From an uncultured Succinivibrionaceae bacterium (GTDB lineage Bacteria > Pseudomonadota > Gammaproteobacteria > Enterobacterales > Succinivibrionaceae), in assembly GCA_900539665.1 (NCBI GenBank), contig UQCV01000008.1:1-54882 (forward strand): a DNA stretch of 54,882 nucleotides, given 5' to 3'. Shown here piece by piece: positions 16,730-25,939 of the stretch. Under the pieces are notes generated by a model that was given only the letters and a program-made list of their open reading frames with translations, ran no database searches and was not told where the DNA came from. Numbering within the stretch: the stretch's first letter is position 1; every line of letters begins with the position of its first letter. The position numbers were made by a program, and so were the translations under genes.

Positions 16730-19156
16730 TTATGAATCTATTTCAGCTAAATGTGAGTTTTCAGCAATGAAGACTTTACGTGGAGCTACATCTTCACCCA
16801 TAAGGTCACAGAAAGCCTTGTCTGCTTCAATAGCATCATCAATTGTTACCTTGAGGAACATTCTATTTTCAGGAGACATTGTGGTTTCATACAACTGTGA
16901 AGGGTTCATTTCACCAAGCCCCTTATAACGTTGTACGGTAACCCCGCGCATTGCTTCTTCCATCAAAATATCATGAACATGTCCAAAGTCTTTAAGATTC
17001 TTATAGCTCTTGCCCTTGATCATCAAATAAGCATCAGATTCAAGTAAGCCAAAGACATCTTGTTGAACCTTTAAGATTTGAACATAGTCTTGACCAACAA
17101 TAAATTCATAACTTAGTAAGTATGAATGGGTAACCCCAAAGTGAGAAATGAATACACGAGGGAGATACAAGCCACGCACTGAGTCACGTTCAACCTTCAC
17201 GTTGTATGACATACCAGGAGTTGCTAAGAGCGCAAAACGCTGATTTAACTTGTCACACCATTCCTTAACGGTTGATTCAACCCCTAACATATCTTCAGTA
17301 ATAGCATCAACGAACATAAGTTCCTTGGTAATTGCAATTGGAATCTTTCGATCTAATCTATGAAGCAAGGAGAAGATACGTACATATTTCAGGAAGAGCT
17401 TTTCAAGATGTTCACCTTGAATTGGTGCAGTCTGGCTATTTACAAATAACTGAGCGTTACTCAAAGCCAAAGTAGTTTCATATTCATTCTTTTCGTTTTC
17501 ATCAAGAATGTACTTTTCTTGCTTGCTATCTTTGTGTGAGTATTTGTACAAAGGAGGCTGAGCAATATACACGTAACCACGTTCAATAATTTCAGGCATC
17601 TGTCTGTAGAAGAAGGTTAAGAGCAAAATTCTAATGTGCGCACCGTCGACGTCAGCATCGGTCATAATTACCACTTTATGGTATCTAAAATTGTCAGGAT
17701 TATATACATCCTTACCAATACCACAACCAAGAGCAGTGATTAAAGTCCCAATGGTTTCTGAGTTAAGCATCTTATCGAATCTAGTACGTTCAACGTTAAG
17801 GATTTTACCTCTCAACGGCAAAATAGCTTGGAATTCCGCTTCACGGCCGTTCTTAGCAGAACCACCTGCGGAGTCCCCTTCCACTATGTAGAGTTCGCGG
17901 ACAGCTGGATCCTTGTTCACACAATCTGACAACTTACCAGGAAGAGAAGACACCGTCTTCTTTCTAGATGTTTCACGCGCTTTACGTACTGCTTCACGTG
18001 TAATAGCAGCTTGAAGAACCTTTTCAGCAATGAGCTTGGCGGTCTCTGGATTTTCACTTAAGAATTCAGAGAATTTATCATTAACAATAGCGTAAACAGC
18101 CTTAGCTACTTCTGATGATACTAACTTATCCTTAGTCTGTGATGAGAACTTTGGATCTGGTACTTTAACAGAAACAACGGCAGAAACCCCTTCACGGCAA
18201 TCGTCATTATTGATTTCAATTTTCTTTTTCTTATCCATTCCTTCGTTTTTAATATAGCAACTTACGGCGTTACCAATTGCACGACGGAAACCATCTTTAT
18301 GGGTCCCACCGTCTTTTTGAGGAATGTTGTTAGTAAAACAGAAAATTGATTCATTGTAGGTATCAACCCACTGTAAAGCGATTTCTACTTTAATCCCATC
18401 GTCTTCTTTTAACTGACTGCAATAGAAAATGCTATCAGGAGAAAGAGCAGGCTTACCCTTATTAAGATACTTTATAAATTCAATAATCCCACCTTCATAA
18501 TGGAAACATTCGTTCTTATTATCTCTTTCATCACTTAAGACAATCTTCACACCTGAATTCAAGAATGACAATTCACGCAATCTTCTTTCAAGAATTTCAT
18601 ACTTAAAAACAGTATCAGAAAAAATTGATGGACTTGGCCAGAAACGAACTTCAGTACCAGTTTCTTCAGTATCACCAATAATAGTAAGTGGACCTGCAGG
18701 ATGACCACCATCTAAATAAGTTTGTTGCCAGACATGGCCTTGTCTTCTAATAGTAAGAAGTAACTTATCTGACAATGCATTTACGACAGATACCCCTACA
18801 CCATGTAAGCCACCAGAAACTTTATAAGAGTTTTGGTCAAACTTACCACCAGCGTGTAACACGGTCATTACAACTTCAGCTGCTGATACACCTTCATCAG
18901 GGTGAATATCAACAGGGATACCTCTACCATTGTCTCGTACTGATACAGAGCCGTCGGAATGGATTTTTACATTGATGCAGTCGCAATATTTAGCTAACGC
19001 TTCGTCAATGGAGTTATCGACTACTTCAAATACCATGTGATGCAAACCTGAGCCATCGTCAGTGTCGCCAATGTACATACCAGGACGTTTACGTACCGCT
19101 TCAAGTCCTTTTAAAACTTTAATGGAACCACTGCCATAGTTATTTTCTTCGCTCAT
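16730..19156 (-). CDS. gyrB: DNA gyrase subunit B
   Basis: The ATPase subunit of gyrase, 808 residues (E. coli 804). The GHKL ATPase motifs are EVVDNSIDEALAKYCD, VRDNGRGIPVDIH and GGLHGVGVSVVNALSD. The QTKDKLVSSEV segment carries the lysine that senses ATP. The TOPRIM domain has LYIVEGDSAGGSAKNGR and MTDADVDGAHIRILLLTFF. The C-terminal PQYxGLGE-like element appears as TVQRYKGLGEMNPSQLYETT. With GyrA (not here) it introduces negative supercoils. Unusually, recF does not directly precede it; 2.1 kb of parS-bearing DNA separates them. Confidence 0.98.
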   Translation of the reverse strand: MSEENNYGSGSIKVLKGLEAVRKRPGMYIGDTDDGSGLHHMVFEVVDNSIDEALAKYCDCINVKIHSDGSVSVRDNGRGIPVDIHPDEGVSAAEVVMTVLHAGGKFDQNSYKVSGGLHGVGVSVVNALSDKLLLTIRRQGHVWQQTYLDGGHPAGPLTIIGDTEETGTEVRFWPSPSIFSDTVFKYEILERRLRELSFLNSGVKIVLSDERDNKNECFHYEGGIIEFIKYLNKGKPALSPDSIFYCSQLKEDDGIKVEIALQWVDTYNESIFCFTNNIPQKDGGTHKDGFRRAIGNAVSCYIKNEGMDKKKKIEINNDDCREGVSAVVSVKVPDPKFSSQTKDKLVSSEVAKAVYAIVNDKFSEFLSENPETAKLIAEKVLQAAITREAVRKARETSRKKTVSSLPGKLSDCVNKDPAVRELYIVEGDSAGGSAKNGREAEFQAILPLRGKILNVERTRFDKMLNSETIGTLITALGCGIGKDVYNPDNFRYHKVVIMTDADVDGAHIRILLLTFFYRQMPEIIERGYVYIAQPPLYKYSHKDSKQEKYILDENEKNEYETTLALSNAQLFVNSQTAPIQGEHLEKLFLKYVRIFSLLHRLDRKIPIAITKELMFVDAITEDMLGVESTVKEWCDKLNQRFALLATPGMSYNVKVERDSVRGLYLPRVFISHFGVTHSYLLSYEFIVGQDYVQILKVQQDVFGLLESDAYLMIKGKSYKNLKDFGHVHDILMEEAMRGVTVQRYKGLGEMNPSQLYETTMSPENRMFLKVTIDDAIEADKAFCDLMGEDVAPRKVFIAENSHLAEIDS

Positions 19157-19486
19157 TTAAAACCATTCTCTTTAAAAAAGTAAATCACCCAACCTCTTCA
19201 AAGGTAGCTACTGCATATCAATAATTCCGCTGATTAAAGCCACTTCAAAGAATGTTGTTTTTTAAATTTAAATTGTATTAATTTTAGCATAAATATCAGT
19301 TTGGCACAAAGGCATAAACCTTTGAACAAAGAACAACGAGCGTAGCTTGGGACCTAACACCATTCTATATTCCCCCATATGTGTAGTTATGGAGAATCAC
19401 GTAACTATAGCTTAATATTTTTACCCATGGTTTAATCACTACTCAAAAGTGTCTCTTGGTTAAAAATCATACCCCGCAGATTACTA

Positions 19487-19502
19487 TGTTTCACGTGAAA
19501 TA
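19487..19502. promoter_or_regulatory. parS: parS site 1 (one mismatch)
   Basis: TGTTTCACGTGAAATA matches the parS consensus at 15 of 16 positions (T for C at position 15). Confidence 0.8.
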
Positions 19503-19666
19503 TTATTCATCTAGATAGCATAGCCAAAATGACTTTAAGTACAACCTTTGGTTATTACATTATTTGTTTGAATCTATTTTGTAGGTGTATTATATATACT
19601 TAGAATTTTAAGATTTAATTTAATGTCAGCTTTAGCATCCCTTTATATTTTTGTTATTCTTAACTA

Positions 19667-19682
19667 TGTTTCACGTGAAACA
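19667..19682. promoter_or_regulatory. parS: parS site 2 (perfect)
   Basis: Exact TGTTTCACGTGAAACA, 180 bases from site 1. Confidence 0.93.
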
Positions 19683-19887
19683 TAATCATGCACTTTTGGG
19701 ATTTTAAGAAAAGACTTAATTCAAGCGTGAATTTTAACCAAGTTTTTTAATCAAAATTTGAACCCATTACCATAGCACCAAGATGATAAAATTCTAAAAT
19801 TTCTTTGGTCACTATTCACTACTACATCCCTACGATAAGCTAACATATCTGGAGTTTTGTACTAACCAAATTTCAAATAGTAGCGAA

Positions 19888-19903
19888 TGTTTCACGTGAA
19901 ACA
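19888..19903. promoter_or_regulatory. parS: parS site 3 (perfect)
   Basis: Exact 16-bp palindrome, 221 bases from site 2. Confidence 0.93.
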
Positions 19904-20201
19904 CTATTAGCAATCCCCTCTTCATTCTGTGTAATTCATCAATTTCCGTTACCATACTCAACGCTTAAAAATTTGCTATCTGGTTTTTAGTGGTTAAATA
20001 ATTATCTCAATAATTAAAATTTTCAAAAAATTAAAAACCATGGTGCTATAAAACGTTGTCAAAAATAAAAATTACGTTTAATACTATTGCGGATTATGAA
20101 CTATGTTAATGTGCCAATTTTTGAAGTAAGTGAACCTAACTTCCGCACTTCATTTCCAACACTAGTAATTATTGGGGATTGTTGTTAATGTTTAATATCA
20201 A

Positions 20202-20217
20202 TGTTTCACGTGAAACA
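20202..20217. promoter_or_regulatory. parS: parS site 4 (perfect)
   Basis: Exact 16-bp palindrome, extended by A/T to 18 bases. It lies 314 bases from site 3. Confidence 0.93.
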
Positions 20218-20443
20218 TTGCCAAACTTTGTTCTGTTATTTAGTTTAGGATCTTTAACGTTTCACAACAGAAAACGCAATTAACCCAAGTTTGGTCCCGG
20301 ATATAAAGGATTAACTCCTTAATCAAAAATAACCAGACCAGAATTATACAACTTCTAAAATCAGTCTATATTTAAGGTTTTAAATAACATACACGCCGTA
20401 GTGTTACACCTTCCCTAGAGCACCTCTAGGAAAAACACAAAAA

Positions 20444-20459
20444 TGTTTCACGTGAAACA
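20444..20459. promoter_or_regulatory. parS: parS site 5 (perfect)
   Basis: Exact 16-bp palindrome, extended by A/T to 18 bases. It lies 242 bases from site 4. Confidence 0.93.
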
Positions 20460-20698
20460 TTAGCTGCTACTCTCGAAAAAAAATTCACGTTTGAGTAAGT
20501 CATCTTACTTTTTTAAACAATTTAAATATCAAGTTAAATTACCAAAACTCATATTGCCTTCAAACACCAATTCCTCTTTTAAGAGTTTTTTAGTGGGATT
20601 TTATTGAGTAGCAAAATGTTCTTACCTGTGAATTTTAAGGGTATTAAAATCAAACATTTCGCTCTTTTTTATCAATTCCAAATCAGCAATTACCTTCT

Positions 20699-20714
20699 TG
20701 TTTCACGTGAAACA
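20699..20714. promoter_or_regulatory. parS: parS site 6 (perfect)
   Basis: Exact 16-bp palindrome, 255 bases from site 5. Confidence 0.93.
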
Positions 20715-20826
20715 TAATAGAACTTCCCCCAAAAATACATTGCAGGTTGGTAACGCTAAACTTGGATAGATTTGTTCTTTGGAAATATAAAACTACAGCC
20801 TAAATTTTTCAGGCTAAATGTAGGAC

Positions 20827-20842
20827 TGTTTCACGTGCTCAA
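20827..20842. promoter_or_regulatory. parS half-site (degenerate)
   Basis: TGTTTCACGTGCTCAA keeps the left half and the central CACGTG but has lost the right arm. It is probably a decayed parS copy. Confidence 0.5.
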
Positions 20843-21159
20843 ATAACTTATCCAATCAAAGATAAACAAAACTGTACAACATTAATTTTATTAGCTATAC
20901 CACTCGTATACTTTCGTTATTTCCCCTCTCCTAACTAAAGAAAAGGATCTACTTATCACTCTCCGTCAAGCTTAGGCATCGTAATTAGCTAATAAACTAA
21001 TCGTTTCAACAAATAGATAAATAAGTAACCCTTACCCCAAAAGATCGATAAATTAAACGATAATAAACTCCATAGAATTTGCAGGAATAAACTCATAAGG
21101 CTATCAAATATAAATCTAGGGGCCATATTTTTAGAACATAGTAAGTGATTTTGACTTTA

Positions 21160-21175
21160 TGTTTCACGTGAAACA
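21160..21175. promoter_or_regulatory. parS: parS site 7 (perfect, in a 26-bp palindrome)
   Basis: An exact parS core flanked by CTTTA and TAAAG, so the perfect palindrome extends over 21155-21180. Confidence 0.93.
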
Positions 21176-21301
21176 TAAAGTTAAGAATTTGGTTTTAAAC
21201 TAAGTGGCAATTATCTAAGACTTCAAAAACAATTAACTTTCCTGCATAAGTCCTACTAAGCATAGAAACAAAAAGACCATAGTCTGTAAACCGAATTCAA
21301 A

Positions 21302-22390
21302 CTACTTTTCTTTAATCCCCAAGATTTCATTATCTATAATTTTGTAACTATTGTGGTGAGTACCGAAGTCATTAAATAGCTTTTCATCAAGACATGAAAT
21401 AAAAAATTGGTGTTTATCCGCTAATGACTCAATAAAAGAAAATAGCAATTTAACTTTTTCTGGGTCTAATTCTGAAGTTATGTCGTCTATTAAAAAAACA
21501 CAGGATTTATTACAGCACCGGGAAAATATCATTCCCTGAGCAATTTTTAATGCTATAACCAAGAGTTTACTTTGACCTCTAGATAGTACTTCCGAAGCTA
21601 GACGACCATTGGCTTTAAACTTTAAATCCGCCTTATGAGCTCCGTAAACAGTGTACCCTAGCACATATTCTCGAGCCAATGCATCCTTAAGCTGACTACC
21701 CAAATCCCCCACCCTAAACCCTGGAGCAAGTTCTATAGAAATTTTGTAGTTTGGTAAAAATCGTTCTATTATCGGAGCCACTTCTTTATTGAACAAAGTA
21801 ATGTATTCATTTCTAAAGGCATTTAACTTTTCATTTATTTCGATAAATTGGCGGTCCCAAAAGTCCAAATAGGAACTATCAGCCTTCTGAGTTAATAATG
21901 CATTACGCTGCTTAAGAATAGCTTTAAATTCATTAAAACAACTGCAGAAATTTGGGAAGTGATAGAACCCCCCCCAATCAAGAAATGCTCGCCGTTCACC
22001 AGGGCCATCATCTAACAAAGATAGGTTTTCTGGCGCGATAAACTGCACACAAAGATTTTGCGCTAATTCTGAAATGCGACTTAAATTATTGCCATCATAG
22101 CGAATGTTAATAGTCCCTTGCGCATCTCGTTCTATTCCAAGTTTATGACCATGACCATTATCATCTATTACTTTTGAAAATAAGGTAAAAGACTTTGCAT
22201 CTTCATTAACAATATAAAGAGCACGATTAGTTCTAAAAGAACGAGCTAGAGAAAGATAGTAGGCACTTTCAAGCAAAGACGTTTTGCCACTGCCATTTTG
22301 CCCATAGATGATATTGATTCCCGAAGAGGCCTCAATCTCAGCATCCTTAAAATTTCTAAAATTTCTTAATTTAATGGACTCTAAGTACAT
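21302..22390 (-). CDS. recF: DNA replication and repair protein RecF
   Basis: An SMC-like ATPase of 362 residues (E. coli 357). The N terminus is LESIKLRNFRNFKDAEIEAS, Walker A is YGQNGSGKTSLLES, the signature motif is LSRGQSKLLVIALKIAQG, and Walker B is CVFLIDDITSELDPEK. It loads RecA at gapped DNA with RecO and RecR. It lies downstream of dnaN on the same strand, but a hairpin terminator occupies the 145-base gap, so expression may be partly uncoupled from dnaN. Confidence 0.96.
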   Translation of the reverse strand: MYLESIKLRNFRNFKDAEIEASSGINIIYGQNGSGKTSLLESAYYLSLARSFRTNRALYIVNEDAKSFTLFSKVIDDNGHGHKLGIERDAQGTINIRYDGNNLSRISELAQNLCVQFIAPENLSLLDDGPGERRAFLDWGGFYHFPNFCSCFNEFKAILKQRNALLTQKADSSYLDFWDRQFIEINEKLNAFRNEYITLFNKEVAPIIERFLPNYKISIELAPGFRVGDLGSQLKDALAREYVLGYTVYGAHKADLKFKANGRLASEVLSRGQSKLLVIALKIAQGMIFSRCCNKSCVFLIDDITSELDPEKVKLLFSFIESLADKHQFFISCLDEKLFNDFGTHHNSYKIIDNEILGIKEK

Positions 22391-22461
22391 GGCTTTTAAC
22401 TACTATATGATTTAAGAATTCAGAAGGAAAATCCCCTCCCCCACTAGCAAGGAATAGGATT

Positions 22462-22507
22462 ATAAAAATAAACAAAGCTACATACTTATTAAAATATGTA
22501 GCTTTGT
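22462..22507 (-). terminator. Hairpin terminator between dnaN and recF
   Basis: A perfect 13-bp stem (ACAAAGCTACATA / TATGTAGCTTTGT, loop 10) is followed on the minus strand by a T-rich tract (TTTATTTTTATAA). It lies between the dnaN stop and the recF start. Confidence 0.7.
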
Positions 22508-22535
22508 CATTATAAATTAAAATAGAATACAGAGT

Positions 22536-23756
22536 TTAGATTTGGAACCGGCTAATTATAAACAATGCATTTAATTCACGTTCAAAATCAGCATTCTTTT
22601 CTTTTTGATCAAATACCGCTTCAATCTTCACGTTGTTTGAAACTTTTGATAAAGACAACTTAATTTGCGGAGTGGTTAAAACATTACAAACATCGATGAT
22701 GTACTGCACGTTGAATGCAATCTCAAAGTTTTCTCCATTACATTCGCAAATTGCTTCCACGTTTTCTTCAGACTGTTCGTGCTGTGAGTTAGTAGATTTA
22801 ATAGTGAGATGTTCATTAGTTACATCAAAACAAACAGCGTTGTTTTTGTTATTACAAAGGATAGCTGCACGACGCAAAACTTCCTTGAAATATTCACGAT
22901 CTAAAGTAATAACTCGAGAACAGTTTAATGGCACGATATTATTTACATTAGGATATTTAGCATCAATGAGCTTACTAATCAATGTTACCCCACTAATGGT
23001 AGTCTTAATGCTATTAGGGCCTACACTGAGCACCACATCTTGTTCGTTGCCATTGTTATCTTTTTCAGAATAGGAAAGAAGCTTTCTTACTTCTGAAACA
23101 CCCTTCTTAGGGAAAATAAAACCATTACCGTCAACTTCTGGTGGAATAACAACAGGTTCCATAGTCTTGCCATGGTAAATGTTTAAGCGGTGGCCATCAG
23201 CGCCATAGATAAACAGATCATTACCAGAAAACTCAAACTTCATGCCACGAAGGAAGTTTCGATAGTTATCGACAGTAATTGAAAACTCTGTAACCTTAAT
23301 AAGAGTAGATAATTCTTTCCCTTCTAAGACTACATCGTAAAGGTTACCCATACAATCAATATTAGGGAATTGCTCTGCCGGTAAAGTTGTTAAACGTGCT
23401 TTGGTCTTAAAAGTAGAGATAGCTAAATTATTCCCTACTAAGTCAAAATCAACATTAACTGAAGTTGGTAATGCTTTTAAAATATCAACCAACTTCTTAA
23501 CGCTTACGGTCGTAGCCCCAATTTGTGTATCAGGAGCAAATACCCCAAGCTTGGTGGACATTTCAAGTTCGCCATCAGTACAAGTCATTTGCAAAATGTA
23601 TGGAGCATCCTTGATTTCACCATTAGGATCTGGGTTTGGATAAACGTATAATAACACGTTCGCCAAAATTGGTTTTTGCCCACCAGAGGATACAGAAATC
23701 CCTGAAATACGTTCTAAAGGTTTTAATAGCGATTCTCTACTTAAACTTAACCTCAT
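22536..23756 (-). CDS. dnaN: DNA polymerase III beta subunit (sliding clamp)
   Basis: The three-domain clamp is 406 residues, about 40 more than E. coli (366). The start LSLSRESLLKPLERISG is typical, as are the mid segments GADGHRLNIYHGK and FIFPKKGVSEVRKLL. The extra length includes an insertion after LLYVY (PNPDPNGEIKDAPYILQ, about residues 39-55) in the first domain, and others in domain 3. It encircles DNA and tethers the replicase. It begins 17 bases after the dnaA stop, in the classic dnaA-dnaN operon. Confidence 0.96.
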   Translation of the reverse strand: MRLSLSRESLLKPLERISGISVSSGGQKPILANVLLYVYPNPDPNGEIKDAPYILQMTCTDGELEMSTKLGVFAPDTQIGATTVSVKKLVDILKALPTSVNVDFDLVGNNLAISTFKTKARLTTLPAEQFPNIDCMGNLYDVVLEGKELSTLIKVTEFSITVDNYRNFLRGMKFEFSGNDLFIYGADGHRLNIYHGKTMEPVVIPPEVDGNGFIFPKKGVSEVRKLLSYSEKDNNGNEQDVVLSVGPNSIKTTISGVTLISKLIDAKYPNVNNIVPLNCSRVITLDREYFKEVLRRAAILCNNKNNAVCFDVTNEHLTIKSTNSQHEQSEENVEAICECNGENFEIAFNVQYIIDVCNVLTTPQIKLSLSKVSNNVKIEAVFDQKEKNADFERELNALFIISRFQI

Positions 23757-23773
23757 AATCTATACCCATCTAA

Positions 23774-25621
23774 TTAATCCACTAATTGAAGCTTTAAGTT
23801 TTCGTAAGCTTCCTTCATTTGCACATCTTTTTCGCACAACTTTTGAATCTTCTTTTTAGCGTTTATAACCGTAGTATGATCACGGTCCCCGAATTGCCGG
23901 CCTAAGCTTGGATAACTTTGGCCTGTAAGCTCTCTAGCTAAAACCATAGCTAACATACGTGGATGAGCTATATTGCGTGGTCTAGCCTTAGAATCAATAT
24001 CAGCCACAGTTATTCTGAAATAATCAGCCACAGTTTGTTTAATATTATCTACAGTAACAAGCTTAGCCTTAGCTGCCAACGGGTCTTTTAAAACGCTCTT
24101 AACTAGGTTGACAGTTACTACAGTATCCGCCCTATTCCCTACTATATTCGCAGCTATAGTCTTGATATGACCTTCAAGGATTCGAATATTAGAAGCAAAT
24201 TTGGCCGTAATAAATTCAACACTTTGCTTATCTAACTTAATCCCTACTTCTTTAGCCTTTTGCAAAATAATACGGCGTCTTGTATCTGGATCAGGTGGTT
24301 CAACCTTAATAGAAACCCCACTAGCAAAACGGTCTCTTAATTTATGGACCACATTGCGCATTTCTGATGGATGTTTGCTTGAAGCAAATACTAATTGTTG
24401 GTTGCCGGAAAGATCGTTCATTAAACCGATAAATTCATCGTTAATACCTTTGAATCGTTCAAGTTCTTGAATATCATCAAGTAATAAAACATCAAGATTG
24501 CGATACAAATTCTTAAAATGATTAATCAATGAATTAGCGGAATTACGATTAACCTTGTAGTCATTAAGAGCAGTCGTAAAGTCATTAAAAAACTGCTGCA
24601 TACTAACATACATAAGCTTGATATTCGGGTACTGCTTTTGGATGGAATTGCCTATTGCCAACAGGATGTGAGTCTTACCTAAACCAGACTCCCCATATAC
24701 CAAATAAGGATTTAAATTATTATCCCCTGGATTACGTGCAATTTCCTTACAATTTTCGTAAAGAATTTGGTTCGTCGGGCCTTCAACGAAGTTTTCAAAG
24801 GTCTTTCCCTTGGCAATAGAATTCTTCTTAAAATATGGATTGTTTTGAATTTCTTCGAGGCTTAATTTACGCCCCCCATTCCAAATGTTTTCATAGCCCA
24901 TCATAGCCCCCCCATCCATAGCAGGAGGAACTATACTTACGCTATTCATATACATTGAAGGGTTAGCCCCACCTGAGGCCGTGTTCATTTCTGGTGGCAA
25001 GTATTGGGTGTGTATATAACCTTGATTTGCCCCTTGATTAGAGAAACCACCATTACCACCCATATTAGCCATTTGTGGTGACACCGCAGGTTGCATATTT
25101 GCCTGAGATACTGTTACATCAGGAATACTTTCTTCACTATACAACTCACGTGCTCTAGCATTAGGACTTACTCTAGCACCTTGTGGCGTGTTAGGATTTG
25201 CAACATCTGGGTTATTAAAAAATGGTGTCTGAGCCTCAAAATCTGCATGGTGCTTCTTAGCTTTAGACGGCGTTGGCGCACTATCTGATACCGCTACATT
25301 TTCTTTAGACTTTGCAGATGCGTTACTTAAAGAAAAATTCTGGGCGATCTCAATATGCACAACGAGCATTGGGTTGTGATAGGACTCTTGCACTGCTTCA
25401 GAAATAAGACCAATGTCTTTTTCGAGTTGTTTTTTTACCAAATTATTAAGCACAATGATAAAAATATCATTGCCACGTAAAATAGCCTTTGCAGACCTAA
25501 AAAAAGCTCTAAGTTGGGCGTTTTTACCCTTAGAGGCAGTGGGCAGAGAACTTATATAATCCATCACCACGCTTAATGAATCATCGATCTTAGACAAAAC
25601 TACACCCATAAAATAAAACAA
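23774..25621 (-). CDS. dnaA: Chromosomal replication initiator DnaA, with unusually long linker
   Basis: The protein is 615 residues against 467 in E. coli. The AAA+ domain is clear: Walker A GESGLGKTH (about 310-318), Walker B VLLLDDIQ, and sensor region RDRFASGVSIKVEPPD. Domain IV carries ELTGQSYPSLGRQFGDRDHTTVINAKKKI. The first 90 residues differ strongly from usual domain I. They are followed by about 165 residues rich in Asn, Gly, Pro, Met and Ser, an expanded domain II. Domain IV reads IAHPR where E. coli has VARPR, and FGDRDHTT where most have FGGRDHTT. I kept the TTG start at 25621 because GGAA lies nine bases before it; an ATG at 25609 is the alternative. Confidence 0.95.
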   Translation of the reverse strand: MFYFMGVVLSKIDDSLSVVMDYISSLPTASKGKNAQLRAFFRSAKAILRGNDIFIIVLNNLVKKQLEKDIGLISEAVQESYHNPMLVVHIEIAQNFSLSNASAKSKENVAVSDSAPTPSKAKKHHADFEAQTPFFNNPDVANPNTPQGARVSPNARARELYSEESIPDVTVSQANMQPAVSPQMANMGGNGGFSNQGANQGYIHTQYLPPEMNTASGGANPSMYMNSVSIVPPAMDGGAMMGYENIWNGGRKLSLEEIQNNPYFKKNSIAKGKTFENFVEGPTNQILYENCKEIARNPGDNNLNPYLVYGESGLGKTHILLAIGNSIQKQYPNIKLMYVSMQQFFNDFTTALNDYKVNRNSANSLINHFKNLYRNLDVLLLDDIQELERFKGINDEFIGLMNDLSGNQQLVFASSKHPSEMRNVVHKLRDRFASGVSIKVEPPDPDTRRRIILQKAKEVGIKLDKQSVEFITAKFASNIRILEGHIKTIAANIVGNRADTVVTVNLVKSVLKDPLAAKAKLVTVDNIKQTVADYFRITVADIDSKARPRNIAHPRMLAMVLARELTGQSYPSLGRQFGDRDHTTVINAKKKIQKLCEKDVQMKEAYENLKLQLVD

Positions 25622-25717
25622 AAAAATAAGTTCCTTATTCTACTCTATTTTGCTTAACAATACAAAGCTAGACCACCCCAAAAAACCACTAGTTTTTTCA
25701 CAAAATATAACTTGCAT

Positions 25718-25746
25718 TTGACATTGAATTGTTAACTCTCTATAAT
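25718..25746 (+). promoter_or_regulatory. Consensus sigma-70 promoter of rpmH
   Basis: TTGACA (25718-25723), a 17-base spacer and TATAAT (25741-25746): both hexamers are perfect. It lies 50 bases upstream of rpmH and points away from dnaA. Confidence 0.93.
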
Positions 25747-25795
25747 CACGCAGATTTTCAATTTTGGAAATTATGTCAACTTTATGGAGTAGATT

Positions 25796-25939
25796 ATGAA
25801 GCGTACATTTCAGCCTTCAGTTTTGAAGCGCGCTCGCACTCACGGCTTCCGTAGTCGTATGAAGACCGCTGATGGTCGTAAGGTACTTTCTCGTCGTCGC
25901 GCAAAGGGCCGTGCCCGTTTAACAACCGTGAATGGCTAA
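25796..25939 (+). CDS. rpmH: 50S ribosomal protein L34
   Basis: The 47-residue protein reads MKRTFQPSVLKRARTHGFRS and continues with RMKTADGRKVLSRRRAKGRA, unmistakably L34. It is driven by the perfect promoter just upstream. GGAG lies eleven bases before the ATG. It starts the conserved rpmH-rnpA-yidD-yidC-mnmE cluster, divergent from dnaA. Confidence 0.98.
   Translation: MKRTFQPSVLKRARTHGFRSRMKTADGRKVLSRRRAKGRARLTTVNG

Larger units (their letters stand above)
19157..21301. other. Gene-free parS array (probable chromosomal centromere)
   Basis: This is 2145 bases of AT-rich DNA between the gyrB start and the recF stop, with no convincing ORF, tRNA or terminator. It holds six exact copies of TGTTTCACGTGAAACA, one copy with a single mismatch, and one degenerate copy. 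They start at 19487, 19667, 19888, 20202, 20444, 20699, 20827 and 21160. This 16-mer is the conserved bacterial parS site bound by ParB. parA and parB are encoded at 38966-40746, so the trans-acting proteins are present. I saw no other copy in the window. Confidence 0.92.

Noticed and set aside
19487..21175. CRISPR-like regularly spaced repeats
   Set aside because: The repeats are 16-bp perfect palindromes with long variable spacing (180-461 bases), which fits parS and not CRISPR. No cas genes are present.
19157..21301. Possible second origin in the parS gap
   Set aside because: No TTATNCACA boxes are present. The repeated palindromes are parS and not DnaA boxes.
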